A stretch of DNA of 34,289 bases from an uncultured Bryobacteraceae bacterium. GTDB lineage: Bacteria > Acidobacteriota > Terriglobia > Bryobacterales > Bryobacteraceae. Of this stretch, positions 1 to 7,478 are shown piece by piece. A model generated the notes under the pieces. The model was not told where the DNA came from. It made no database searches and was given only the letters and a program-made list of their open reading frames with translations. Location of the stretch: contig CATPCJ010000128.1 in assembly GCA_955652915.1 (NCBI GenBank), forward strand, positions 1 through 34,289. The letters are read 5' to 3'. Within the stretch, counting starts at the first letter, position 1, and every line of letters starts with the position of its first letter. The translations under genes and the position numbers were made by a program.

Positions 1-501
1 AGTCGACTTAGTAAGTTCGACGTCGATTTCCGCAATTCGAAGCTTCCCGGCAGCGTCGAGTTCGGCGCCGTGGCGGCGGAAATTGTCAATTGTCTTTTCC
101 AGAAAACGCCGGCGCGCGCCAGAAAGCTTTCCAGCTTCTTCCGTACCGGCGTAGGCCTGTACTGTCTTCCAAAGCCGTTCGTTTAGGGGGAGCGAGGAAT
201 AAAACGCACTGACCTCGGGCTGGACGGCGTTGTATGCCGCGCGCAGCTCCGGCGTTGTAGACACGGCCTCCAGGTGCGTGGCGATGCCCATGGCATAATC
301 CAAACGCTCGGTCAGATCGTCGAAGGCATCCATGGTATTCGCGAAGGATCGAGGACCGGGTTCAGAGGTAATTCGATCGAGCTTCTCGCCAGCATCGCGC
401 AGAAGTTCCGCCACGGCCGGCTCCACGTGTTCGGCTCGAATTTGATCGAAAGGTATTTGAAATCGAATCTGCAGCAGTGGATTTATCGCCGAAGAAGTCA
501 T
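1..501 (-). CDS. M3 family oligopeptidase (oligopeptidase A / peptidyl-dipeptidase Dcp-like), N-terminal part
   Basis: The first 167 codons of a minus-strand gene that leaves the window at base 1. It starts at ATG 501-499. The N-terminus shows the M3 zinc-metallopeptidase opening: NPLL, then FQIPFDQIRAEHVEPA, then helices typical of the family's N-terminal lid (MDAFDDLTERLDYAMGIATHLEAV and following). M3 enzymes cleave short peptides in the cytoplasm. The catalytic HExxH site lies outside the window, so activity cannot be judged. No signal peptide is visible, consistent with a cytoplasmic enzyme. Family assignment is firm. OpdA/PrlC versus Dcp cannot be settled from this part. Confidence 0.85.
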   Translation of the reverse strand, partial: MTSSAINPLLQIRFQIPFDQIRAEHVEPAVAELLRDAGEKLDRITSEPGPRSFANTMDAFDDLTERLDYAMGIATHLEAVSTTPELRAAYNAVQPEVSAFYSSLPLNERLWKTVQAYAGTEEAGKLSGARRRFLEKTIDNFRRHGAELDAAGKLRIAEIDVELTKST

Positions 502-565
502 ATTGATTTGTGCTTAATTCTATAATAACTCGGGCCGGCGCTGCACGAGATCCGTATGAGCCCAT

Positions 566-687
566 GGAACCGCGACCGTAAGGAAGCGGGCCTGGAAATC
601 CTGGAATGCCGGCATTGGCTCCCAGCCGAACCCCCTGGTTCCGTGGTCGTGCCCTGGGAGGGGCACGCTCCCTTACGATCGCGGTTC
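566..687. repeat. MITE-like palindromic element, family A
   Basis: The intergenic stretch 502-774 has no gene. It carries an element with inverted ends: GGAACCGCGACCGTAAGGAA at 566-585 and its near-perfect reverse complement at 664-687 (differences only in GACCG/GATCG and AAGG[A/G]AGCG). A smaller palindrome, GAACCCCCTGGTTC, lies at 628-641. Single arms of the same sequence recur at 18649-18670, 24108-24130 and, inverted, 24313-24326, so this is a dispersed family and not a local hairpin. No transposase is present. Confidence 0.75.
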
Positions 688-774
688 TGCCGATTGCCGC
701 ACACCCAGCATGGATCGCTGGTTGGGACGATCCGGGGAACAAACACATGCGGTTCACGCGTATCCTAGTTCTTA

Positions 775-1698
775 GTGCAATCAGAATATGCGATTGAGAC
801 GTTCGACTTGACCAAGGTCTATCGCTCGCGCTGGAAACGGCGGGAAGTACGCGCCGTGGACGGCATCTCGCTGAAGGTTCCTCGCGGCACTATCTTCGGC
901 CTGCTTGGGCCAAACGGGGCGGGCAAGACCACTTTCGTTAAGTCGCTGCTCTCCGCCGTCCACCCCACCAAAGGCAGCGCGATGCTTTTCGGACGCGATG
1001 CCCGCGAACCAGAAGCACGGCGCCCCATCGGATATCTACCCGAGAATCACCGCTTCCCCACTTACTTCACCGGCATCGGCATGCTCGATTTCTACGCCGC
1101 GCTATCCGGCGTGGATTCCGGGCAGCGAAAAAAACTGATCCCGGAGTTGCTCGCCTTGGTTGGTCTGGAGCAATGGGGCAGCATGCGATTGGGCAAGTAT
1201 TCGAAAGGCATGCTGCAGCGCGTCGGACTGGCTCAGGCTCTCATCCATTCGCCCTCCATGCTCATCCTGGACGAGCCTACCGATGGCGTCGATCCAGTGG
1301 GCAGACGCCAGATCCGCGACATCCTCACCAAGTGCGAAGAGAAGGGCGTTACCATTTTCATCAACTCGCACCTGCTGGTGGAAGTGGAGACATTTTGCCG
1401 TGAGGTAGCGATTCTACACAAGGGAAAGGTGGCGCTTCAGGGCAAAATGCACGACCTTACCGCCGGGAAGGGCTATCGTCTATCGGTTGCGCAGGCGCCG
1501 GAAAATCTCGTGGATGAGTTGCGATCGAAGGCAACCTCCTTGACCGCTAAAGACGGACTTGTCGATTTTCAATTCGCGACTCGCGAGCTGGTCAACGAAG
1601 CCCTGGATCTGGTTCGGACGCAACACTGCGAAGTTGAGGCACTGACACCAACCACCAGCACGCTGGAAGAGGTCTTCGTGCGGGCGGTGGAAAAATGA
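775..1698 (+). CDS. ABC transporter ATP-binding protein (ABC-2 export type)
   Basis: Cytoplasmic ATPase of an ABC-2 type exporter. Walker A GPNGAGKT is at residues 45-52, a Q-loop-region GYLPEN near 86-91, signature YSKGMLQR (a variant of LSGGQ) at 142-149, Walker B LILDEPT at 163-169, and the switch histidine in NSHLL at 199. The C-terminal 80 residues end in TSTLEEVFVRAVEK, the tail usual in this subfamily. The start is GTG 775, because an in-frame stop lies at 766-768 and ATG 747 is in another frame. No clear Shine-Dalgarno is seen. The stop overlaps the permease start (ATGA at 1695-1698), so the two genes are translationally coupled. Substrate unknown. Confidence 0.95.
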   Translation: MQSEYAIETFDLTKVYRSRWKRREVRAVDGISLKVPRGTIFGLLGPNGAGKTTFVKSLLSAVHPTKGSAMLFGRDAREPEARRPIGYLPENHRFPTYFTGIGMLDFYAALSGVDSGQRKKLIPELLALVGLEQWGSMRLGKYSKGMLQRVGLAQALIHSPSMLILDEPTDGVDPVGRRQIRDILTKCEEKGVTIFINSHLLVEVETFCREVAILHKGKVALQGKMHDLTAGKGYRLSVAQAPENLVDELRSKATSLTAKDGLVDFQFATRELVNEALDLVRTQHCEVEALTPTTSTLEEVFVRAVEK

Positions 1699-2531
1699 GG
1701 TACACGCTGACCACCACTATCGCGCTCATCCGCGACACTTTTCGCGAAGCGTTCGCGCGTAAAATCTTTTGGGGATTGTTTGGTCTTTCGACGTTACTGA
1801 TCCTGTTCTTTCTCTTTCTGCTGAAGATCGACCTGGTGGAAGGAGCCATTGCCACCGTCTCGCTGTTCGGCCGGACAGCGAATCGCACCACCGACGTCGA
1901 CCGCCTGGTGCGCGGTATCTACGGAGGGATCGCGACGTTTCTCTGCTACTGGGGAATGATTCTAGCCGTCTTCGCGTCCGGCGGACTGATTCCCAGCATA
2001 CTGGAACCGGGCCGCATCGAGCTGCTGCTTTCAAAACCGGTTTCCCGAACACACATCCTGCTGGGACGCTATGTGGGCAACATCCTGGTAGTTTCGTGCA
2101 ACATAAGTTTTCTGGTGCTGGGCGTCTGGACCATTCTCGGCGCGAAGACTGGCATCTGGTCCAAAACCTTCCTGATCTCTATTCCGGTCACCATCTTCAT
2201 CTTCGCAGTGCTGTTGGCCGTGGTGGTGCTGATCGGCGTACTCTTCGAAAGCGCCGCGCTGTCCACCATGGTCACGATCGTATTACTGATCATGAGCCCC
2301 ATCCTGGCCCAGACCAGTATGATGCTGCGGCTGTTGTCCTCGGAGTGGTCGCGGCAGATTTGGCGAACGCTCTACTACGCTTTGCCCAAGGTCTACGATC
2401 TCGGAAAAATAATGCTGGATGCCATCCAGGACGAGACCTTCGCCGGCTACATGCCCATCTGGACATCGGCATTATTTGGAGTGGTCATGCTGAGTACGGC
2501 ACTGGCCGTCTTCGCCAGGAGAGATTTCTGA
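1695..2531 (+). CDS. ABC-2 type transporter permease
   Basis: Integral membrane partner of the preceding ATPase, 278 residues. About six hydrophobic segments are visible, near residues 22-43, 75-97, 126-148, 160-184, 190-209 and 255-272. Between the second and third is GLIPSILEPGRIELLLSKPV, the amphipathic cytoplasmic loop typical of ABC-2 permeases of the copper/NosY type. The gene overlaps the ATPase by four bases and the following lipoprotein by one base (TGATG at 2529-2533), so the three form one transcription unit. The exported substrate cannot be told from the sequence. Confidence 0.9.
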   Translation: MRYTLTTTIALIRDTFREAFARKIFWGLFGLSTLLILFFLFLLKIDLVEGAIATVSLFGRTANRTTDVDRLVRGIYGGIATFLCYWGMILAVFASGGLIPSILEPGRIELLLSKPVSRTHILLGRYVGNILVVSCNISFLVLGVWTILGAKTGIWSKTFLISIPVTIFIFAVLLAVVVLIGVLFESAALSTMVTIVLLIMSPILAQTSMMLRLLSSEWSRQIWRTLYYALPKVYDLGKIMLDAIQDETFAGYMPIWTSALFGVVMLSTALAVFARRDF

Positions 2532-3436
2532 TGCGTGCGGTCTGGGTGGCGCTCGCATGCCTGGCCTTGCCCGCTTGCCAGCCGAAAAAACTAGAGTCGC
2601 TACGCATCGATCCTTCGCTTGAATCGATGATCCCGGCCGGCACCCTGTTCATCGCCGGGGCGGACCTCGATGCCATTCGCGATACTCCCGTCTACCAAAA
2701 GCTGCTGGGCCGCATGCCATTGCCGCAGCTCGACGAATTCACGCGGCAGACCGGACTCGATCCGCGCAAGGATCTTACGCGCGTGATTTCGTGCACCAAT
2801 GGCAAACAGAGTTTGCTGATGGCGCGCGGCAAGTTTAACGTCAGCGAGTTGGAAAAACGCCTTGAAGCGCGTGGCGCCAAGCGCTTCACCTACAAGAACC
2901 ACAGCCTGTTTGGCGACGAAAAAATGGCGGTTTTCTTCATGAATGCGACCACGGCAATTGCCGGGCCGGACTCGGACTTACGTTTACTCATCGATCAGGG
3001 TAGCGGCAGTGGGCGCGGCATACCTCCGGCGCTGCGCGATTTGATCCGCACGATTCCGGCCAACAATCAGATCTGGGCGGCGCTGACCGGCGGCCTTCAG
3101 GGGTTGAACATCGGCATTCCGCCCAATAGCAACCTGGAGAATATCGTGAACGCGCTGCAATCCATCGATACCGCGACGGTGGGGATGGATTTGAGCAAGG
3201 GCTTCGATCTTACGGCGGCCGTAACGTGCAAAACCGAGCGCGACGCGAAATTCGTGCATGACATGGTGCGAGGCATGGTCGGGCTCGGCCGCCTGAACAC
3301 ACCGGACAATCATCCGGAATTTCTAAAGCTCTATGACGCGATCAAGGTGACCCATCAGCAGACTCACGCCCAGGTCACCGCCGAAATCCCCGCGGATTTG
3401 GCAGACCGATTCATGGATCTGTGGCTGAAACGATAG
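2531..3436 (+). CDS. Putative lipoprotein of unknown function, coupled to the ABC exporter
   Basis: A 301-residue protein whose first 16 residues (MRAVWVALACLALPAC) form a short signal with lipobox LPAC and acylated Cys16. The mature part reads as one globular domain opening with PAGTLFIAGADLDAIRDTPVY, with no membrane segment. I do not recognise a named family. The reading frame is open much further upstream, to 1769, but that stretch runs through the permease gene in another frame. ATG 2531, one base overlapping the permease stop and followed at once by the signal sequence, is the start. The coupling suggests it works with the exporter at the cell envelope (inference). Confidence 0.8.
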   Translation: MRAVWVALACLALPACQPKKLESLRIDPSLESMIPAGTLFIAGADLDAIRDTPVYQKLLGRMPLPQLDEFTRQTGLDPRKDLTRVISCTNGKQSLLMARGKFNVSELEKRLEARGAKRFTYKNHSLFGDEKMAVFFMNATTAIAGPDSDLRLLIDQGSGSGRGIPPALRDLIRTIPANNQIWAALTGGLQGLNIGIPPNSNLENIVNALQSIDTATVGMDLSKGFDLTAAVTCKTERDAKFVHDMVRGMVGLGRLNTPDNHPEFLKLYDAIKVTHQQTHAQVTAEIPADLADRFMDLWLKR

Positions 3437-3453
3437 GGGGCGGATGCGGCAAT

Positions 3454-3565
3454 ACGTGGCGCGGACACTACTAGTATCTGCGGCCTCGCGACTCGTTTCG
3501 AGGCTCTTCCCGCGCGGAGCATCGAGACGATTCTCGATGCCGCAGCCTGAGAGGCCGCGCCACGT
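3454..3565 (+). repeat. MITE-like palindromic element, family B, copy 1
   Basis: A 112-base non-coding element with terminal inverted repeats ACGTGGCGCGG (3454-3464) and CCGCGCCACGT (3555-3565). Internal palindromes include ATCGAGACGATTCTCGAT near 3520-3537 and a GCCTCG/CGAGGC pair near 3483-3504. A second copy lies inverted at 25525-25626, similar over its full length with a few indels. It sits between the lipoprotein and 2Fe-2S genes and has no coding capacity. Confidence 0.8.
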
Positions 3566-3583
3566 CGTTAGAGTGGTGCAAGT

Positions 3584-4003
3584 ATGACAGACGAAAATCG
3601 CGAACGGCTCCAAAAGGTCGCCGGTGATTTGGGCATTGGCCGCCTCAGCCGCCACATTTTCCTGTGCGCGGATCAAACCAATCCCAAATGTGCGCCCCGC
3701 GAAGTCACCAATGTCTCGTGGGACTTTTTGAAGAAGCGTCTGGCGGAGCTTGGACTGGTGCAAGGCGAAGGCTGCGTCTATCGCACGAAAGCGAACTGTC
3801 TCCGCATATGCGAACAAGGACCAATCGCGGTGGTGTATCCGGACGGTGTTTGGTATCACTCCGCCACTCCAGACGTATTGGAACGGATCATTCAGGAACA
3901 CCTGATCGGCGGAAAGCCGGTGGATGATTTTGTATTCGCCGTGAGTCCGCTTGGGGGGCAGGTTGGTAACCTGCCACCGATTGTAAATCGACCCGCAAAA
4001 TGA
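3584..4003 (+). CDS. (2Fe-2S) ferredoxin domain protein, thioredoxin-like fold
   Basis: A 139-residue protein with the thioredoxin-like [2Fe-2S] layout. HIFLCADQTNPKC supplies Cys28 and a nearby cysteine, and TKANCLRICEQGP supplies the later pair. WYHSATPDVLERIIQEHLIGGKPV is the usual family ending. Related domains carry electrons for hydrogenase-like or NuoE-like partners or stand alone as small ferredoxins. No partner is visible here. The last 16 codons and the TGA stop are encoded by dispersed repeat family C, so the tail is probably an acquired extension. The start is ATG 3584. An AGTGGTGCAAGT stretch precedes it without a strong Shine-Dalgarno. Confidence 0.88.
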   Translation: MTDENRERLQKVAGDLGIGRLSRHIFLCADQTNPKCAPREVTNVSWDFLKKRLAELGLVQGEGCVYRTKANCLRICEQGPIAVVYPDGVWYHSATPDVLERIIQEHLIGGKPVDDFVFAVSPLGGQVGNLPPIVNRPAK

Positions 4004-4027
4004 TGGCAGATTAGCAATCTGTCCCAC
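3954..4027. repeat. Dispersed palindromic element, family C, copy 1
   Basis: Three back-to-back palindromes: GGCAGGTTGGTAACCTGCC, then CGATTGTAAATCG, then GCAGATTAGCAATCTGTC. The ends are GGGGGCAG and CTGTCCCAC. It forms the 3' end of the 2Fe-2S gene and fills the 29-base gap to the convergent TPR gene. Its hairpins could also help end transcription from both sides, but no T-run is present. A related, longer copy lies at 15758-15865. Confidence 0.7.
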
Positions 4028-4032
4028 ACAAG

Positions 4033-5013
4033 CTATTTTGCGGCGCTCAGCAGCGCTTGCGCCTGAGCCCGCGTTGGCTCGCGGCCCTCCGGCTCCTGAC
4101 TCAAATATTTCCGGAGATAAGCTGTCGCGCGCGGACGATCGCTGCCATCCTGGATGAGAATATTGGCGGCCTGATAGTAGGGCGCGAAATTGTCCGGGAC
4201 AGCCTTTTCCGATTGCCCGAGAATCGCATCCAGGTCGGCCCAGCGCCGCGCCGCGGCATACACTCGTGCTATCAGATCGTAAGCCCCCACTCTGTCCGGA
4301 TCGATAGGCATCGCCTGCCGCGAGGTACTCTCGGCCGATCCAAGGCTTTTGTGTACCGCCGCGCAGCAATAGAATCGTGCCAGCTCATACAGCGCCCGGT
4401 AGTGCGATGGATTGACCTCAACGGCCTGTTTCAGGAGAGCTTCCAGATGGGCGTCATCGCCGGAGTCTTCCAACAACCGCGCTTCCGAGAGGTAGCCCCA
4501 GGTGGGGTCGCTCCGCACGATCTCACCGGCGATGGCCCGTGCCTTTCGTTTATCGCCGCCCACAAATTTCGGAGCGCGCAGGCAAAACATCATGGAAACC
4601 AAAAGCGTGTCGGTATGTCTCGGTGCGATCGCGAGCGACGCCGCTATTTCCCGCTTCATCAAATGAACCAGATTCACGCCTCGCAGCCAGGAGGACTGGT
4701 CCGCCGAGAAAGCGTACACCTCGGCCAGTTGAGCATGAAAATCCGCGTTGCGCGGTTCCAGAGCCACCGCTCGCTCGGCGGATGCGATCGCCCCAAGCAA
4801 ATCTCCGAAGCTCTGTCTAATTTTGGAATCGAGAAACAACGCATACGAGTCGTGCGGATTGGCGCGCAGGCGAACAGCCACAACTGTACGGGCTCGTTTG
4901 TAATGCCCCGCCTCCAGCAGCGAATCCGCGGAGCTTGATTTGACAGGATCGTGGTCCGCTAAGAGGCCGGAAGCGCACAGCAAGACTGGTAGCAATGGAG
5001 CTATACGAATCAT
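4033..5013 (-). CDS. Secreted TPR-repeat protein
   Basis: A 326-residue protein with a Sec signal peptide (MIRIAPLLPVLLCASGLLA, cleavage near 19-20). Tetratricopeptide repeats follow through most of the length, for example AIASAERAVALEPRNADFHA and LEALLKQAVEVNPSHYRALY. TPR domains bind protein partners, and the partner is unknown. It is convergent with the 2Fe-2S gene and divergent from the oxidoreductase at 5107 across about 90 bases. Acidobacterial genomes hold many such secreted TPR proteins, so context says little about role. Confidence 0.85.
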   Translation of the reverse strand: MIRIAPLLPVLLCASGLLADHDPVKSSSADSLLEAGHYKRARTVVAVRLRANPHDSYALFLDSKIRQSFGDLLGAIASAERAVALEPRNADFHAQLAEVYAFSADQSSWLRGVNLVHLMKREIAASLAIAPRHTDTLLVSMMFCLRAPKFVGGDKRKARAIAGEIVRSDPTWGYLSEARLLEDSGDDAHLEALLKQAVEVNPSHYRALYELARFYCCAAVHKSLGSAESTSRQAMPIDPDRVGAYDLIARVYAAARRWADLDAILGQSEKAVPDNFAPYYQAANILIQDGSDRPRATAYLRKYLSQEPEGREPTRAQAQALLSAAK

Positions 5014-5106
5014 CGGCTGAAATGTTCTCGAGGTAAAGAGTAGTTCGAGCGAACAACTCTAAAACTTTAGGATAGCAAGGCTAGTGATAAAATGCTCCCA
5101 GCAATC

Positions 5107-6174
5107 ATGAAAAAACTCTTGTGGGTCTTGATCGTACTCGCGCTGCCGTTGAGCGCGCAGCAATATAAAATCGCGGTAATCGGGTTGGTTCACGGGCACG
5201 CCTGGGGGCACCTGCCCAGGATGGCGAAAAGCGATGTAGTGAAACTCGTGGGCATTTCCGAGCCTAATCCGGATCTGATCGCGGAGGCAAAGAAGGTCGC
5301 GCCGGATGTCCCCGTGTATGCCGACTACAACAAGATGCTGGATGAATTGAAGCCCGACATCGTGTGGACGTTTGTCGAAAATAACCGGCATCTCGAAATC
5401 GCGAAAGCCTGCGCGGTGCGAAAAATCAACGTGATGTACGAGAAGCCTCTCGCGTCCACGCACAAAGAGGCAGTGGAGATCCAGCAACTGGCGAAGAAGT
5501 ACAACATCAGGGTGCTGACCAATTACCAGATGGCTTGGTGGGCAGCCAACTATACCGCGAAAGCGCAAGCGGATTCGGGCGCACTGGGAAAAGTTTGGCG
5601 GTTGCACGGCGTCGTCGGCCACGGCGGACCTGGTTCCGAAGGCGTCACCAACAAAGCATTCTTCACCTGGCTGACCGATCCAATGCAAAACGGCGCGGGT
5701 TCCCTAATGGATTTCGGCTGCTACAACGCGCTCTGGAGTCTCTGGTACCTGGGCCGTCCCACCAAAGTGTACGCCCAAGTAAATCACCTGCGGCCGGAAC
5801 GATTCCCCAAGGTCGAAGACAATGCCGACCTGATGCTGTCCTACCCCAATGGCGTCGGGCTGTTCGAGGGTAGTTGGGATCTTCCCTCCAGCTATCAGGA
5901 TCTGGAAGTGTTCGGCCTTGACGGCAAGGTCTACATGAAGAATGGAAAAGTAACTCTTCGTAAAAAGGGCCAGCGCGAGGAGCAGGAAGTGCCCATCGAA
6001 AAACTTCCGATCGATCGGTCCGATCCAATCGCGTACATGGTTAGCGCGATCCGTGACAATAAACCGATCGAGGGCATGACTGCGCTGGATATCAATGTGG
6101 ATGTGGTTGAGATCATCGATGCCGCGAAGGAATCGGTGAGAACCGGCCGGGCCATCGAGCTAAAAATCCGCTAA
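5107..6174 (+). CDS. Exported Gfo/Idh/MocA family oxidoreductase (paralog 1)
   Basis: NAD(P)-dependent sugar or polyol oxidoreductase family. ATG 5107 is preferred because it starts a clean Sec signal peptide (MKKLLWVLIVLALPLSA); ATG 5092 in the same frame would add MLPAI. After the signal comes the Rossmann strand IAVIGLVHGHAWGH, in which the usual GxGxxG loop is replaced by GLVHGH. EKP follows in VMYEKPLAST, then the GFO-like catalytic-face motif NGAGSLMDFGCY. Substrate unknown. A paralog with the same departures lies at 7479-8582, with a DUF1015 gene between them on the other strand. A periplasmic location would need a co-exported cofactor, as in glucose-fructose oxidoreductase (known for that enzyme, inferred here). 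Confidence 0.88.
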   Translation: MKKLLWVLIVLALPLSAQQYKIAVIGLVHGHAWGHLPRMAKSDVVKLVGISEPNPDLIAEAKKVAPDVPVYADYNKMLDELKPDIVWTFVENNRHLEIAKACAVRKINVMYEKPLASTHKEAVEIQQLAKKYNIRVLTNYQMAWWAANYTAKAQADSGALGKVWRLHGVVGHGGPGSEGVTNKAFFTWLTDPMQNGAGSLMDFGCYNALWSLWYLGRPTKVYAQVNHLRPERFPKVEDNADLMLSYPNGVGLFEGSWDLPSSYQDLEVFGLDGKVYMKNGKVTLRKKGQREEQEVPIEKLPIDRSDPIAYMVSAIRDNKPIEGMTALDINVDVVEIIDAAKESVRTGRAIELKIR

Positions 6175-6195
6175 CGGGTGGCAGTTTACCGCGGG

Positions 6196-7422
6196 CTATT
6201 TTTCTATCTTGTAAATCGTCACGCCGCTCAAGAGCTTCGGATAAAAATCTGTCGACTTTTGCGGCATCACGCCACCGCCAAACGCTACCTCCGACACTTG
6301 TTCAATCGGAGTCGGCTCCAGCAGAAACGCTGCGTCAGCCTCCCCATCGCGAACCTTCGCGTAAGCCGCATCCAGCCCGCGAAGATATTCGATGTGTTTC
6401 TGCTCGCGCACCGCCTCTTCACTGATGCCGAGCATCTCACCCAGCAAATATTCGTGCAGCACCTTCACGTCCAACTCGCCGACGCCACGGTCGCGTTTGT
6501 ACAAATGAATCCCACCACCGCGCAGCGCAATTCCAATACGGATTTTGTCCGGCGCAGGATTCTGAAACACCTGCCGCAGTTCTTCCAATGAACTGAGCTG
6601 CCGGCCCATTACTTTCGCGAGAGAAGCCTCCGCATCCAAGCCCTTCAACACACGATGCGTCGCCAATATTTCGAGTCCCGGCGAATGCATGTTGACGAAC
6701 GTCATCATCACCTTGCCCGCATCCGCCACTCCGGGATTCTCATTCCGAAACGCCAGCGCAGTCTCATAGCGATGATGTCCATCCGCGATCAGCAGCTTTT
6801 TATCGGCCATCAAAGATTGAATCCGCTCGACCGTGGGCGCGCCGGAAATCTTCCATACCCTATGAAATGCGCCGTCCTCGTCGGTCACCTGCAAGATCGG
6901 CGTCCCCGCCGCGGCCGTATCCAGCAGTTTGTCGATTGCCAGTTCCGGATCTGGATACAACATGAAAATCTGCCCGAAATGCGCGCGCGTGTGCCGCAAC
7001 AATTCCGTGCGATCTTTCTTGGGACCAGTTAGCGTTTGCTCGTGACGATGCACCACGCCGGCCGAATAATCTTCGATAACCCCGAGTCCGATGAATCCTT
7101 TGCGCTCACGCGTCTCGCCAGTGTCCGGCGCCGTGAAGCGCTGGTAGTATGCGTACAGGCTCGGCGTATTCTCACGCTCCAGAATCCCATTCTGAATCCA
7201 GGAATTGAGCCAAGCCGCCGCCCGCGTGTACACATTATCCCGATCGGAATCCGTTGGAAACTTCTCTCCCAGAATCACGCGAACAAGATTGTAGGGACTC
7301 AGTGAAAGATAACGCGCCTGCATGACGGGAGAAATCTTGTCGTACGGCTGGGTAACTAAATTCCCGGCCGGACCGGCCTTCGCGCTATAGCGATAAGGTT
7401 GGAAAGGAAATATGCGTGCCAA
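6196..7422 (-). CDS. DUF1015 family protein
   Basis: A protein of about 408 residues matching the DUF1015 pattern (COG4198): IFPFQPYRY near the N-terminus, QPYDKIS shortly after, NLVRVILG, and the central LIADGHHRYETALAFRNE. The family is widespread and uncharacterised. Start choice: ATG 7458 is the longest, but TTG 7422 gives an N-terminus reading ARIFPFQPYRY straight after the start, as in relatives, and leaves about 56 bases for a promoter shared with the divergent oxidoreductase. I prefer TTG but cannot prove it. The 3' end is 21 bases from the convergent oxidoreductase, with no clear terminator between. Confidence 0.88.
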   Translation of the reverse strand: MARIFPFQPYRYSAKAGPAGNLVTQPYDKISPVMQARYLSLSPYNLVRVILGEKFPTDSDRDNVYTRAAAWLNSWIQNGILERENTPSLYAYYQRFTAPDTGETRERKGFIGLGVIEDYSAGVVHRHEQTLTGPKKDRTELLRHTRAHFGQIFMLYPDPELAIDKLLDTAAAGTPILQVTDEDGAFHRVWKISGAPTVERIQSLMADKKLLIADGHHRYETALAFRNENPGVADAGKVMMTFVNMHSPGLEILATHRVLKGLDAEASLAKVMGRQLSSLEELRQVFQNPAPDKIRIGIALRGGGIHLYKRDRGVGELDVKVLHEYLLGEMLGISEEAVREQKHIEYLRGLDAAYAKVRDGEADAAFLLEPTPIEQVSEVAFGGGVMPQKSTDFYPKLLSGVTIYKIEK

Positions 7423-7478
7423 CGGATCAGGATAACATCGCAAGCCGCTTAGCTCCACGCGATATGATGCAAGAGATC

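Noticed and set aside
1769-2530. Upstream extension of the lipoprotein frame
   Set aside because: The extension runs through the permease gene in another frame. ATG 2531 is followed at once by a lipoprotein signal and overlaps the permease stop.
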